The notes: generated by a model not told the origin, from the sequence alone. A DNA stretch of 5,690 bases from Deltaproteobacteria bacterium (GCA_030665705.1 DAOUZG010000135.1:1-5690); one strand, 5' to 3'. Counted from the first letter of the stretch, positions 1 to 5,690 are shown. Translations and numbers: made by a program.

Positions 1-786
1 GGTGCGATTGCCACCCAGGCGTTTGGCGAGCCTTCGTACGGGTCCAATGGACTTACACTCCTTCGGGAGGGCAAGAGCGCGCAGCAGGCGTTGAAGATCC
101 TCCTTACCGCGGACCCGGAGCGCGAGCTTCGCCAGGTTGCCATCGTCGATGCGGAGGGTCGAGTCGCGGTCCACACCGGAAGCGCCTGTATTGCAGCTGC
201 GGGAAGCCAGCCCGGGGTCGGATACAGCGTTCAAGGGAACATGCTGCGAGCGGACGGGGTCTGGAAGGCGATGCCGGGGGCGTTTGAACGCGCCAAGGGG
301 GATCTCGCCGATCGCCTCCTCGCCGCCCTGGAGGCCGCCGAGCGTGAGGGTGGGGACATTCGGGGCCGCCAGAGCGCGACACTGCTGGTGGTGTTCGGAC
401 AACGGGGTGATCGTCGCCGGCAGGAGGAGAGGATCGATCTGCGCGTCGACGATCATCCGAAGCCGCTCGAAGAGCTACGGCGCCTGCTCACGATCAATAG
501 GGCCTACGACCGGATGCGCGACGGACACGCGGCCGCCGCCGCCGGAAGGCTGGACGAGGCGGTGAAGCAGTTCGGGGAGGCACAGGCGCTCTACCCGGAG
601 AATCCTGAGTTCAGCTTCTGGGCGGGGATCGACCTTGCGAACCGAGGAAGGCTCGAGGATGCGCTCCGCTTCCTTCGGTCCGCCTACGAACGAGACCCCG
701 GCTGGAAGGAGCTCCTGCGGCGCCTGCCGGCGACCCCGCTGCTGCCCGACGATCCTGAACTCATCGAAAAGCTCACCCGAGATTGA
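1..786 (+). CDS. DUF1028 family protein (Ntn-hydrolase-like) with TPR-like C-terminus, 5' truncated
   Basis: The frame is open from the first base and ends at TGA 784-786, giving 261 residues; the true start lies left of the window. Apparent starts at TTG 91 or ATG 241 are rejected, because the translation upstream of base 91 (GAIATQAFGEPSYG, then LTLLREGKSAQQAL) is typical DUF1028 sequence. Family hallmarks follow: RQVAIVDAEGRVA (45-57), TGSACI..AGS (59-69), GYSVQGNML (74-82), DIRGRQSATLLVV (119-131) and IDLRVDDHPKP (145-155). Only about the first 40 family residues seem missing. DUF1028 (COG3342) is a conserved family assigned to the Ntn-hydrolase fold; its substrate is unknown. Residues about 172-235 look like one or two TPR-type helical hairpins (GRLDEAVKQFGEAQALYPEN, then GRLEDALRFLRSAYERDPGW), suggesting a protein-contact extension. 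The catalytic N-terminal nucleophile, if present, is off-window. The next gene starts 9 bases downstream, so co-transcription is likely. Family assignment is firm; function is not known. Confidence 0.9.
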   Translation, partial: GAIATQAFGEPSYGSNGLTLLREGKSAQQALKILLTADPERELRQVAIVDAEGRVAVHTGSACIAAAGSQPGVGYSVQGNMLRADGVWKAMPGAFERAKGDLADRLLAALEAAEREGGDIRGRQSATLLVVFGQRGDRRRQEERIDLRVDDHPKPLEELRRLLTINRAYDRMRDGHAAAAAGRLDEAVKQFGEAQALYPENPEFSFWAGIDLANRGRLEDALRFLRSAYERDPGWKELLRRLPATPLLPDDPELIEKLTRD

Positions 787-795
787 GGTGAAGCG

Positions 796-1485
796 ATGCT
801 CACGGAGATCGACCAGAACATCTGGATTGCAGAAGGGGATGCTGTTCGTTTCCTCAGTGTTCCCTACCCGACCCGAATGGTCGTGGTTCGGCTCTCGGAC
901 GGGAGCTTGTGGGTGCACTCCCCGATCCACCTGGAGAGCGGCCTGGCCGGGGAGCTGCAGGCGCTCGGTCCGGTCCGCTACCTGATCTCGCCGAACAAGC
1001 TCCATCACCTCTTCATGGGGGAGTGGGCCGAGGCCTGGCCCGAAGCCCGGATGTACGCTTCTCCTGGCCTGGCCAGGCGGCGAAAGGATCTGCGCTTCCA
1101 CGCCGAGCTCGGCGATCGTCCCGAGCCTGAATGGGCGTCGGAAATCGACCAGGTGATTTTTCGCGGGAGCTTCGCCATGGAAGAGGTGGTCTTTTTTCAC
1201 CGTCCATCACGAACCGCGATCGTCACCGACCTCGTCCAGAAGTTCGACCCCGCATCTCTCGCGTGGCCCCAGCGGGTGGTGATGGGGTTGGATGGCATGC
1301 TCGGGCCGGACGGGAGCACACCGCGCGAGTGGAGGCTTACGTTCTGGAACAGGCGGGCCGCCCGGAAGGCGCTACGCGGCGCGCTCGAGTGGAACCCGGA
1401 GAGGATCCTCCTGGCGCACGGCACGTGGGTGCGCAGCAACGGCCGGGAAGAGCTGAAGCGCTCGCTGCGCTGGCTGAAGCCCTAG
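796..1485 (+). CDS. DUF4336 family protein (metallo-beta-lactamase-like fold)
   Basis: A 229-residue protein, complete. ATG 796 is preceded by GAGGTG (785-790), a Shine-Dalgarno at 5-base spacing that overlaps the stop of the DUF1028 gene, which indicates translational proximity and an operon. DUF4336 features in order: N-terminal ENIW-like stretch DQNIWIAEG (6-14), a strand pair ending LWVHSPIHL (38-46), LISPNKLHHLFMGEW (63-77), ASPGLA.RR (88-95), the central block EEVVFFHRPSRTAIVTDLV (129-147) and C-terminal ILLAHG (204-209). There is no signal peptide or membrane segment, so it is probably cytoplasmic. Family members are predicted to adopt the metallo-beta-lactamase hydrolase fold. The classical HxHxDH metal motif is absent; His41, His45, His70, His71, Asp145 and His208 are candidate ligands by position (inference). 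The substrate is unknown. Family call is confident from motif recognition; enzymatic activity is unproven. Confidence 0.88.
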   Translation: MLTEIDQNIWIAEGDAVRFLSVPYPTRMVVVRLSDGSLWVHSPIHLESGLAGELQALGPVRYLISPNKLHHLFMGEWAEAWPEARMYASPGLARRRKDLRFHAELGDRPEPEWASEIDQVIFRGSFAMEEVVFFHRPSRTAIVTDLVQKFDPASLAWPQRVVMGLDGMLGPDGSTPREWRLTFWNRRAARKALRGALEWNPERILLAHGTWVRSNGREELKRSLRWLKP

Positions 1486-1490
1486 AGCCC

Positions 1491-1526
1491 CTCGACTTTC
1501 GGCTCGCGCTCGACTTCCGGCTCGGG
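1491..1526 (+). repeat. Two-copy 18-base tandem repeat in intergenic gap
   Basis: Positions 1491-1508 (ctcgactttcggctcgcg) and 1509-1526 (ctcgacttccggctcggg) match at 16 of 18 bases and are directly adjacent. They lie just past the DUF4336 stop codon in the 99-base gap before the lipoprotein gene. No coding sequence or promoter is evident in this gap. The repeat may be simple slippage or a remnant; no function can be assigned. Confidence 0.75.
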
Positions 1527-1584
1527 TTCGGGGGGCTAGACATCGCAGGCGACCACGGGTAGAAGTCCCGGGGAGGTCCGAACC

Positions 1585-2289
1585 ATGACGCCCCGTGCTC
1601 TCATCCCCCACGCGGCTCTCGCTCTCGCCCTTCTACTCGGTGCGTGCGCCAAGGCCCCGGCGCCCGACTCGGGGTTCCTCTCGGATCCCGAGAAGATGGC
1701 CGCGGAGGAGCGCTTCCCGTTTGACCGCATCTGGTACGACGGCGAGACCGACTTCCAGAGGTACACCGAGATCATGATCCTCCCGGTGAATACCGAGTTC
1801 CTCATGGAGATGCCCTGGTGGGAGGAGGTCTCGTTCCCGGGGGATCGACGGGCGGGGGCGCGGGAGCTCGGCTTCCGTCTCCAGACACGCGTCTTCGACG
1901 CGTTCCAAGCGGATCCCAACAAGCGGTTCACGCCGATCGCGTTTGCGGCGAAGGAGCCGGACGAGACGACGCTAGTTCTCGAGATGGCACTGGTCGATCT
2001 CGTGCCAACGCGGCCGGTCCTGAGCGTCCTCGGCGGACCGACCGGGCTCGGCAAGGGCTCCCTCGCCATCGAGGGACGGTTTCGGGACGCGCATACGGGA
2101 GAGGTCGTCGCGATGTTCGCCGATCGGGAGGAGGCGCAGCGGAGCCTGGTCAACGTGAAGGACCTGACCTGGTATTCACACGGAAAGGCGATCATCAACG
2201 CGTGGGCGGACCAGCTCGTGGCCGTGACGAACGCGGGCCCTGAGGGCGTCGTCGAGAGAAAACCCCGCTTCACGCTGAAGCCGTGGTAG
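1585..2289 (+). CDS. DUF3313-type outer-membrane lipoprotein
   Basis: A 234-residue protein. ATG 1585 is chosen because it places a textbook lipoprotein signal at the N-terminus and has GGGAGG at 1571-1576 with 8-base spacing. Residues 1-21 are MTPRA, a hydrophobic run (LALALLLGA) and the lipobox LGAC, so Cys21 should be the lipidated first residue after signal peptidase II. The +2 residue is Ala, not Asp, which by the E. coli Lol rule points to the outer membrane. The mature part starts with a proline-rich stretch, then SGFLSDPEKM (29-38), YTEIMILPV (60-68), a conserved Trp-rich patch PWWEEV (77-82), TTLVLEMALVDLVPTRP (128-144), LAIEGRFRDAHTGEVVAMFADR (160-181) and a final helix HGKAIINAWADQLV (199-212). 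This pattern of sequence and length resembles the DUF3313 lipoprotein family, whose function is unknown. The next gene follows after 13 bases. The lipoprotein call is strong; the family call is moderate because it rests on recognition without a profile search. Confidence 0.82.
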   Translation: MTPRALIPHAALALALLLGACAKAPAPDSGFLSDPEKMAAEERFPFDRIWYDGETDFQRYTEIMILPVNTEFLMEMPWWEEVSFPGDRRAGARELGFRLQTRVFDAFQADPNKRFTPIAFAAKEPDETTLVLEMALVDLVPTRPVLSVLGGPTGLGKGSLAIEGRFRDAHTGEVVAMFADREEAQRSLVNVKDLTWYSHGKAIINAWADQLVAVTNAGPEGVVERKPRFTLKPW

Positions 2290-2302
2290 GCTTGGGATCA
2301 TC

Positions 2303-2647
2303 ATGAGGCGTTTTGCGGGGATTCTGGTGACGACGGTCAGCCTCGTTGCGCTGGCGTTACCGGCCCACGCAATCCGCTGCAGAGAGTGGACCCGGATGGA
2401 CGCGGCGGCGCAGCGGCGGACTCTGTCCCACATGATCGACGAGGCACCCAACCGCCGCTCGCTGTACGGGCGCCAGGTCAACGGCGCTCGGCTGCAGATG
2501 TGTCTCCGGCGGTCCGAGAGCTGGATCGAGGCCGACTTCCACGAGGCCTGCTCCCGAGGACAGCGGGAGAGTCTGCAGGTGCTGAACAACATCTTCGAGC
2601 AGTACATCTCGAGCTGCACGAGCGGACGGGTCGGGGGATACTACTAG
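2303..2647 (+). CDS. Small secreted four-cysteine protein of unknown function
   Basis: A 114-residue protein starting at ATG 2303, 13 bases after the lipoprotein stop. The ribosome site is weak (GGGA at 2294-2297, 5-base spacing), so translation may depend on coupling to the gene upstream. Residues 1-23 form a clear Sec signal peptide: MRR, a hydrophobic core (ILVTTVSLVALAL) and a PAHA cleavage site, leaving a mature protein of about 91 residues beginning IRCREW. The mature part contains exactly four cysteines, C26, C67, C83 and C105 (gaps of 40, 15 and 21 residues), spread through sequence that looks helical. This is consistent with two disulfides in a small periplasmic protein. The overall look, a short helical periplasmic domain with paired cysteines, recalls HdeA-like or Rap1a/Tai-like proteins, but I see no diagnostic motif for either and do not assign it. 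It ends in GGYY. The signal peptide, operon position and codon use similar to its neighbours support a real gene. Confidence 0.78.
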   Translation: MRRFAGILVTTVSLVALALPAHAIRCREWTRMDAAAQRRTLSHMIDEAPNRRSLYGRQVNGARLQMCLRRSESWIEADFHEACSRGQRESLQVLNNIFEQYISSCTSGRVGGYY

Positions 2648-2654
2648 GGGTAGG

Positions 2655-2696
2655 GGGGCGTAGCCCGACCACCCACGTTCCGTGAGTGGGGCGTAG
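2655..2696. repeat. 9-base direct repeats flanking the convergent-gene hairpin
   Basis: The word ggggcgtag occurs at 2655-2663 and again at 2688-2696, on either side of a small hairpin in the 52-base space between the convergent stop codons. With GC-rich words of this length, chance is possible. No mobile-element sequence lies between the copies. Confidence 0.5.
2669..2689. terminator. Possible bidirectional terminator hairpin between convergent genes
   Basis: The stretch ccac-c-cacg / ttc / cgtg-a-gtgg can fold as two 4-bp stem segments separated by one C-A mismatch, closed by a 3-base loop. It sits between the stop of the secreted protein gene (2647) and the stop of the AsmA gene on the other strand (2700), where a shared terminator is expected. 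No T-run follows on either strand, so it is not a classical intrinsic terminator. Confidence 0.35.
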
Positions 2697-2699
2697 GCC

Positions 2700-5555
2700 T
2701 CAGCGCGCCCCGGAGATCGGTCGACCGTCTCTTGCGATGAAGGGCTGGATCTCGGGGCGGCTGGCCTGTGCTCGTGCGCAGAAGTCCTCTTCGGATTCTT
2801 CGGGAGCGCCTCCCGGGAGGCTCCGCACAACGAACCGTCCGGGTCTCATCAAGTTGCTGACCACCGCCCGGGCGGCGCTGGTCGCGATCGTGCGGTGCAC
2901 GGGGCGGAACTCGGGGTCCCGGAGGGGCCCGCTCACGTCGACGGCGACAGCCACGCTGAGAACGCCGGGGTCGTGCACGCGCGGCGTGAGCCGGAGATCG
3001 TACTTTCCGCGTCCGATGTCCACGGTCCCCTGACCCGTGATGGTGGCCTCCTTGCCCGCGAGCACGAGCGTCTCGACGGTGGCGACGCCGTCCTCGACGC
3101 CGAACTCTCCGACGGTGCATCCCACGGCGATCGCCTCGTGCACCCTCAACGAGGGGATCGAGAGGTGGATCAGGGTGCGCAGGAATTCATTGACGTAGGC
3201 CGAGGTTGCGACTCCATCGCGAACGACGACCCACACCCTCCCAGCCAGGCTCGAACGGATCTCGGTCGACGTCCGGCCCTCGGCCCGCAGGCCGACCGAG
3301 AGGTCGATGATGCCAGCGCTTTCCGGCTCGTCCTCGAACTGGGACACCAGCCTCGCCACGTCGATCTCGGTCACCTCGGCGTTGAGGACCAGCGCGGGAT
3401 CGGGCGTTCGAGAATCGATCCGCAGCTCCGCCTCGAGGTGGCCCCCTCGCCAGCGAGCATCGAAGTCGCGGATGACAAGCTCGCCGTCCTTGATGTAGAG
3501 GGTCTGCTTGACGTCCCGCAACTCGAGGCCCGAACGGCCCGTCACGCGTTCCGCCCGCAGGCCGACGTCTACGTCGATCTTACGCAGCCACTCGAACGGC
3601 AGTGGACCCGAGCCGAACAGCCCCTCCTCTCGCGCCGGCGTGGGCCTCTTGCGGCGGAGCCGGTCGCGTGGCTCGTGGCGCGGCTCGATCCCGACGTCCC
3701 GCAGGCGGATACGCGGCGACACGAGTCGTGCCCAGAGGCGCGGCCGCTCCCCCGTGGCAAACGATGCGGACCACTTCCCGTGCAGGGTCGTCTCGTCCAG
3801 GCGGGCCGTCCCGTCCGAGACCATGCGCTCGTTGGAGCCCGTCACACGACCCTCGAACTCGACGGGACCGATTTCCGGCAGGTCCACATCGAAGAGCTGT
3901 CCCACGAGGGCGAGGTCGTGGGCTGACAAACTCCCCTCAACCGTAATCTCGTCGGTCTCGCGGAGATCGTCGACGGTTCCAACGAGGTCGATGCGCAGGC
4001 GTTCCGCGTCCCCACCCCCTACCTCGAAGCGCTCGATGCCGAGAGACCCGTCGCGGTCCGAGACGCTGGCCGTACCCTGGAACGGACCGAGAGCGGGCGG
4101 TTCACGCTCCAGAAACACGCGCAGGTGTCGAAGGTCCACCGTGCCGAACGACGCCTCGAGCTGCACGCCCGCCATCCGGATCACGTCGCGGATCGAGCCC
4201 CGCAGCTCGAGCCAGGTGTCGTCGTGTCGGCCGATCCGCAGCTCGAGGTCGTCCACGCCGAGCGTTCCGTCGCGGTCGCGGAGGCGTCCGTTCGCCACGA
4301 TCGGGCCGATGTCCGGGAGCTGCCGCTGCACCCCGAGTGCGCGGGCGAAGATCCGCGTGTTGCGCGCACGGAGGCCCGCGCGCACGTCGATCTCGCTGAT
4401 CCCACTCAGGTCGTCGTACCCACCGACGAGGTCGATCGCGACCGAGTCGTCGCGACCCCGAGCGTGCATCTCCCCCTCGATGCCCAGTGACCCGTCGCCA
4501 TCCGACACCGTGAGCCCGGCGTCGAACGAGCGCAACACGTCGATCTGCCGCTGTGCGAGCCGGTTCAGAAGCTCAGGTCCCTCGGCGTGCATGTCGAGCT
4601 CGAGCTCGATGCCACGCAGCTCTCCGAGGTCGGCGATCGAACCCGTGATCTCGGCGCGGAGCGGCTTGGCTCTCTCGGTGACGATACGAAGGTCCCGCAG
4701 CGCGAAGGGCCCGTCTGCGTTCGTCAATCGCGTCGACACCCGGATCGGTCCCGTGCCCGGGAGCTCGCGGTCGAACGCGTGCGACAGCACGGCTAGGTCG
4801 GGCAGGGTGCCCGATATTGCGACGTCGAGGCCGCGGAGGCGCCGCGGCTCCCCGACCGTTCCCTCGGCCTCGAGCTTCGCCTCGAGAACCCGACCCTGCA
4901 GGCGCAACGGGTACGGCGCGCTCGGCTCGAGCAGCTCGGCGAGCGGTCCCAGTTGCGCCCTCAGGTCGAATGGACCACCGTCGACCTCCCCCCGCACCAC
5001 AACGTGCAGCGGACCCTCGAGGGGCTCGGCACGCACCGAGAGGCGCTCGAAACGCGCGCTGACAGTGGCGTCACCTGGTCTGGGCAGGTAGAAGACCCGA
5101 AGGCCTTCCGCCTCGACCGCGTGGATCCTGAGCGCCACCGGCTCTCGTGGCGGCTCTTCGGTCAACGCCTCGACGTTGGCCGCGAGCCGGAAACGCCCCT
5201 CCGCGTCGGGCTCGACGTGCAGATCGGTGTCGAAGAGGTGCAGTGCGTCGACCTCTACGACGCCGCGCAGGAGCTGCCAGGCGTTGAGATCCAGATCGAT
5301 GCCACCGATCTCGACGAGGTGGGGCGAGGGCCGACCGGACAGGTTGGCGACGACGACGTCGGTTGCCACCAGGCGCAGCCCGCCGAGAAGCTCGAGGTGC
5401 AGATCGCCCCGGATCGAAACCTCTAAGCCGATCGCCTCGGATAACTTGCGCTCCAGCAGACGGTGCTGACGCTCGAACCCGATCGACTCGGCAAGCCACT
5501 CCACCGCGGCCAGTACGGCTACGAGCGCGATCGCAACGATGAAGAGGGGACGCAT
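2700..5555 (-). CDS. AsmA family protein (periplasmic bridge-like lipid transport type)
   Basis: A 951-residue protein. ATG at 5555-5553 is the earliest possible start: the codons upstream contain no ATG/GTG/TTG before an in-frame TAG. Residues 4-22 form a single hydrophobic anchor, with the rest predicted periplasmic. Next is the AsmA N-terminal pattern EAIGLEVSIRGDLHLELLGGLRL (40-62) with DVVVANLSG (66-74) and a strand-rich region to about 255. Residues 264-623 are five tandem repeats (separate entry). A charged, probably disordered linker (624-645) leads to PLPFEWLRKIDVDVGLRAE (651-669). The conserved C-terminal AsmA domain spans about 670-885 (GGHLEAELRID, DVARLVSQF, SSLAGRVWVVVRDG, GTVDIGRGKYDLRLTPRV, GPLRDPEFRP). 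The family (AsmA, TamB, YhdP, YdbH in E. coli) forms inner-membrane-anchored beta-grooves that span the periplasm; TamB, YhdP and YdbH carry phospholipids to the outer membrane. A similar role here is inferred. The only two cysteines, C813 and C926, are both in the C-terminal part. Pyruvate kinase lies 55 bases upstream on the same strand. Confidence 0.9.
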   Translation of the reverse strand: MRPLFIVAIALVAVLAAVEWLAESIGFERQHRLLERKLSEAIGLEVSIRGDLHLELLGGLRLVATDVVVANLSGRPSPHLVEIGGIDLDLNAWQLLRGVVEVDALHLFDTDLHVEPDAEGRFRLAANVEALTEEPPREPVALRIHAVEAEGLRVFYLPRPGDATVSARFERLSVRAEPLEGPLHVVVRGEVDGGPFDLRAQLGPLAELLEPSAPYPLRLQGRVLEAKLEAEGTVGEPRRLRGLDVAISGTLPDLAVLSHAFDRELPGTGPIRVSTRLTNADGPFALRDLRIVTERAKPLRAEITGSIADLGELRGIELELDMHAEGPELLNRLAQRQIDVLRSFDAGLTVSDGDGSLGIEGEMHARGRDDSVAIDLVGGYDDLSGISEIDVRAGLRARNTRIFARALGVQRQLPDIGPIVANGRLRDRDGTLGVDDLELRIGRHDDTWLELRGSIRDVIRMAGVQLEASFGTVDLRHLRVFLEREPPALGPFQGTASVSDRDGSLGIERFEVGGGDAERLRIDLVGTVDDLRETDEITVEGSLSAHDLALVGQLFDVDLPEIGPVEFEGRVTGSNERMVSDGTARLDETTLHGKWSASFATGERPRLWARLVSPRIRLRDVGIEPRHEPRDRLRRKRPTPAREEGLFGSGPLPFEWLRKIDVDVGLRAERVTGRSGLELRDVKQTLYIKDGELVIRDFDARWRGGHLEAELRIDSRTPDPALVLNAEVTEIDVARLVSQFEDEPESAGIIDLSVGLRAEGRTSTEIRSSLAGRVWVVVRDGVATSAYVNEFLRTLIHLSIPSLRVHEAIAVGCTVGEFGVEDGVATVETLVLAGKEATITGQGTVDIGRGKYDLRLTPRVHDPGVLSVAVAVDVSGPLRDPEFRPVHRTIATSAARAVVSNLMRPGRFVVRSLPGGAPEESEEDFCARAQASRPEIQPFIARDGRPISGAR
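3687..4766 (-). repeat. Five tandem ~73-residue repeats inside the AsmA protein
   Basis: Residues about 264-336, 344-410, 412-483, 486-556 and 558-623 share a unit whose core is LPxIGP, then about 10 residues later DRDGSLG, an xLELxxG strand, LxGxIxDL, and a final DLxLLxxxFD-like segment. The spacing is regular. The GP pairs fall at 269, 417, 490 and 563 (steps of 148, 73 and 73; the second copy lacks GP). The DG pairs fall at 281, 354, 429, 502 and 581 (steps of 73, 75, 73 and 79). Copies 3 and 4 are most alike; copies 1 and 5 are the most divergent. Each unit probably adds one strand set to a beta-groove (inference). Confidence 0.8.
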
Positions 5556-5561
5556 GTAGAA

Positions 5562-5576
5562 CGAAGACTTCCTTCG
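5562..5576 (-). promoter_or_regulatory. Hairpin overlapping the presumed ribosome binding site of the AsmA gene
   Basis: On the minus strand the leader reads cgaag-gaagt-cttcg, a 5-bp stem with a 5-base loop. It contains the only purine-rich Shine-Dalgarno candidate (aaggaag, complement of 5568-5574), which sits 12 bases before the ATG, longer than the usual 5-9. If it folds, the site would be partly masked. The stem is short and may be chance. Confidence 0.3.
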
Positions 5577-5593
5577 TACGACAGGGATTCGAT

Positions 5594-5615
5594 GCTAGCA
5601 CACGGGTCGGCTAGC
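5594..5615. repeat. Paired GCTAGC palindromes at the pyruvate kinase stop codon
   Basis: The palindrome gctagc occurs at 5594-5599 and 5610-5615, separated by 10 bases; the second copy includes the TAG stop of the pyruvate kinase gene. The two copies can pair to give a 6-bp stem with a 10-base loop. No T-run follows on the minus strand, so termination is doubtful; transcript processing or attenuation between the two genes is possible but unsupported. Confidence 0.4.
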
Positions 5616-5690
5616 GGATCGTCTCCACGCGGATCGAGTTCGTCGAGCCAGGCTGTCCGAGTGGCGTACCGAACACCATGACCACGCGGT
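5611..5690 (-). CDS. pyk: Pyruvate kinase, C-terminal end only (gene continues off the right edge)
   Basis: Read on the minus strand, the last 25 codons before TAG (complement of 5611-5613) give RVVMVFG, then TPLGQPGSTNSIRVETIR. This matches the end of the pyruvate kinase C-terminal domain, where a beta-strand (VV.V.G.P.G) is followed by the highly conserved G(S/T)TN.I.V and a short tail. Pyruvate kinase converts phosphoenolpyruvate and ADP to pyruvate and ATP, the last step of glycolysis, in the cytoplasm. The catalytic barrel is outside the window. The stop lies 55 bases upstream of the AsmA start on the same strand, so the AsmA gene may be read from the pyk promoter. Only a short piece is visible, but the motif is distinctive and no other family is a better fit. 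Confidence 0.82.
   Translation of the reverse strand, partial: RVVMVFGTPLGQPGSTNSIRVETIR

Noticed and set aside
91..243. TTG 91 or ATG 241 as the start of the first gene
   Set aside because: DUF1028-like sequence is continuous back to base 1, so the gene is cut by the window edge rather than starting here.
475..1200. A 241-codon minus-strand frame across the DUF1028/DUF4336 junction
   Set aside because: It is antisense to two recognised genes and has no motif or ribosome site of its own; it is a GC-driven shadow.
1486..1537. Possible terminator stem agcccc / ggggct after the DUF4336 gene
   Set aside because: It has only 6 bp with a loop of about 40 bases and no T-run; it is easily expected by chance in GC-rich DNA.
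1486..1584. A sigma-70 type promoter before the lipoprotein gene
   Set aside because: No pair of -35 and -10 boxes with sensible spacing can be picked out; fragments such as ctagac or ggtaga are too weak to call.
1536..2273. A 245-codon minus-strand frame antisense to the lipoprotein gene
   Set aside because: It is rich in Ser/Arg/Thr with no recognisable domain, whereas the plus strand has a lipobox and a good ribosome site.
2895..3926. A 343-codon open frame on the plus strand within the AsmA gene
   Set aside because: The composition is unstructured (rich in Arg, Gly, His, Asp) and it lies fully inside a well-supported gene on the other strand.
3508..5091. A 527-codon open frame on the plus strand, antisense to the AsmA gene
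   Set aside because: The translation is dominated by Arg, Ser, Pro and Thr with no domain pattern, as expected for the antisense of a GC-rich gene. The minus-strand frame has clear AsmA motifs.
5463..5681. A 72-codon plus-strand frame at the right edge
   Set aside because: It overlaps the AsmA start and the pyruvate kinase end on the other strand, and its translation has no recognisable features.

Overview
This is a GC-rich bacterial chromosomal window that looks like ordinary core or housekeeping DNA rather than an accessory island. I see no transposase, integrase, phage, CRISPR, tRNA or rRNA signal. A lipoprotein signal (lipobox) and a large AsmA-family protein indicate a double-membrane (Gram-negative) organism. 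The high GC content and the gene mix would suit a proteobacterium or myxobacterium-like lineage, but the sequence alone does not fix the taxon.

The left half (1-2647) carries four plus-strand genes. The first is the 3' part of a DUF1028 gene (COG3342, Ntn-hydrolase-like fold) with a TPR-like C-terminal extension, cut by the window edge. Nine bases later comes a DUF4336 protein (metallo-beta-lactamase-like fold, without the textbook HxHxDH motif). A 99-base gap holding an 18-base tandem repeat leads to a DUF3313-type outer-membrane lipoprotein. Thirteen bases after that is a small secreted protein with four cysteines that I do not recognise. The spacings suggest two tight gene pairs, which may share one transcript.

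The right half (2700-5690) is on the minus strand. The last 25 codons of a pyruvate kinase gene (5611-5690) enter from the right edge. After 55 bases comes a 951-residue AsmA-family protein that fills 2700-5555. It has an N-terminal membrane anchor, a central block of five repeats with a period of about 73 residues, a charged linker, and the conserved AsmA C-terminal domain. The two gene sets converge at 2648-2699, where a short mismatched hairpin lies between 9-base direct repeats.

Three of the five full or nearly full genes (lipoprotein, secreted Cys protein, AsmA protein) are envelope proteins. The DUF1028/DUF4336 pair consists of two uncharacterised proteins with hydrolase-like folds. I found no convincing new system. 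The best leads are the regular repeat architecture of the AsmA protein, the DUF1028-DUF4336 pair, and the unassigned four-cysteine secreted protein.
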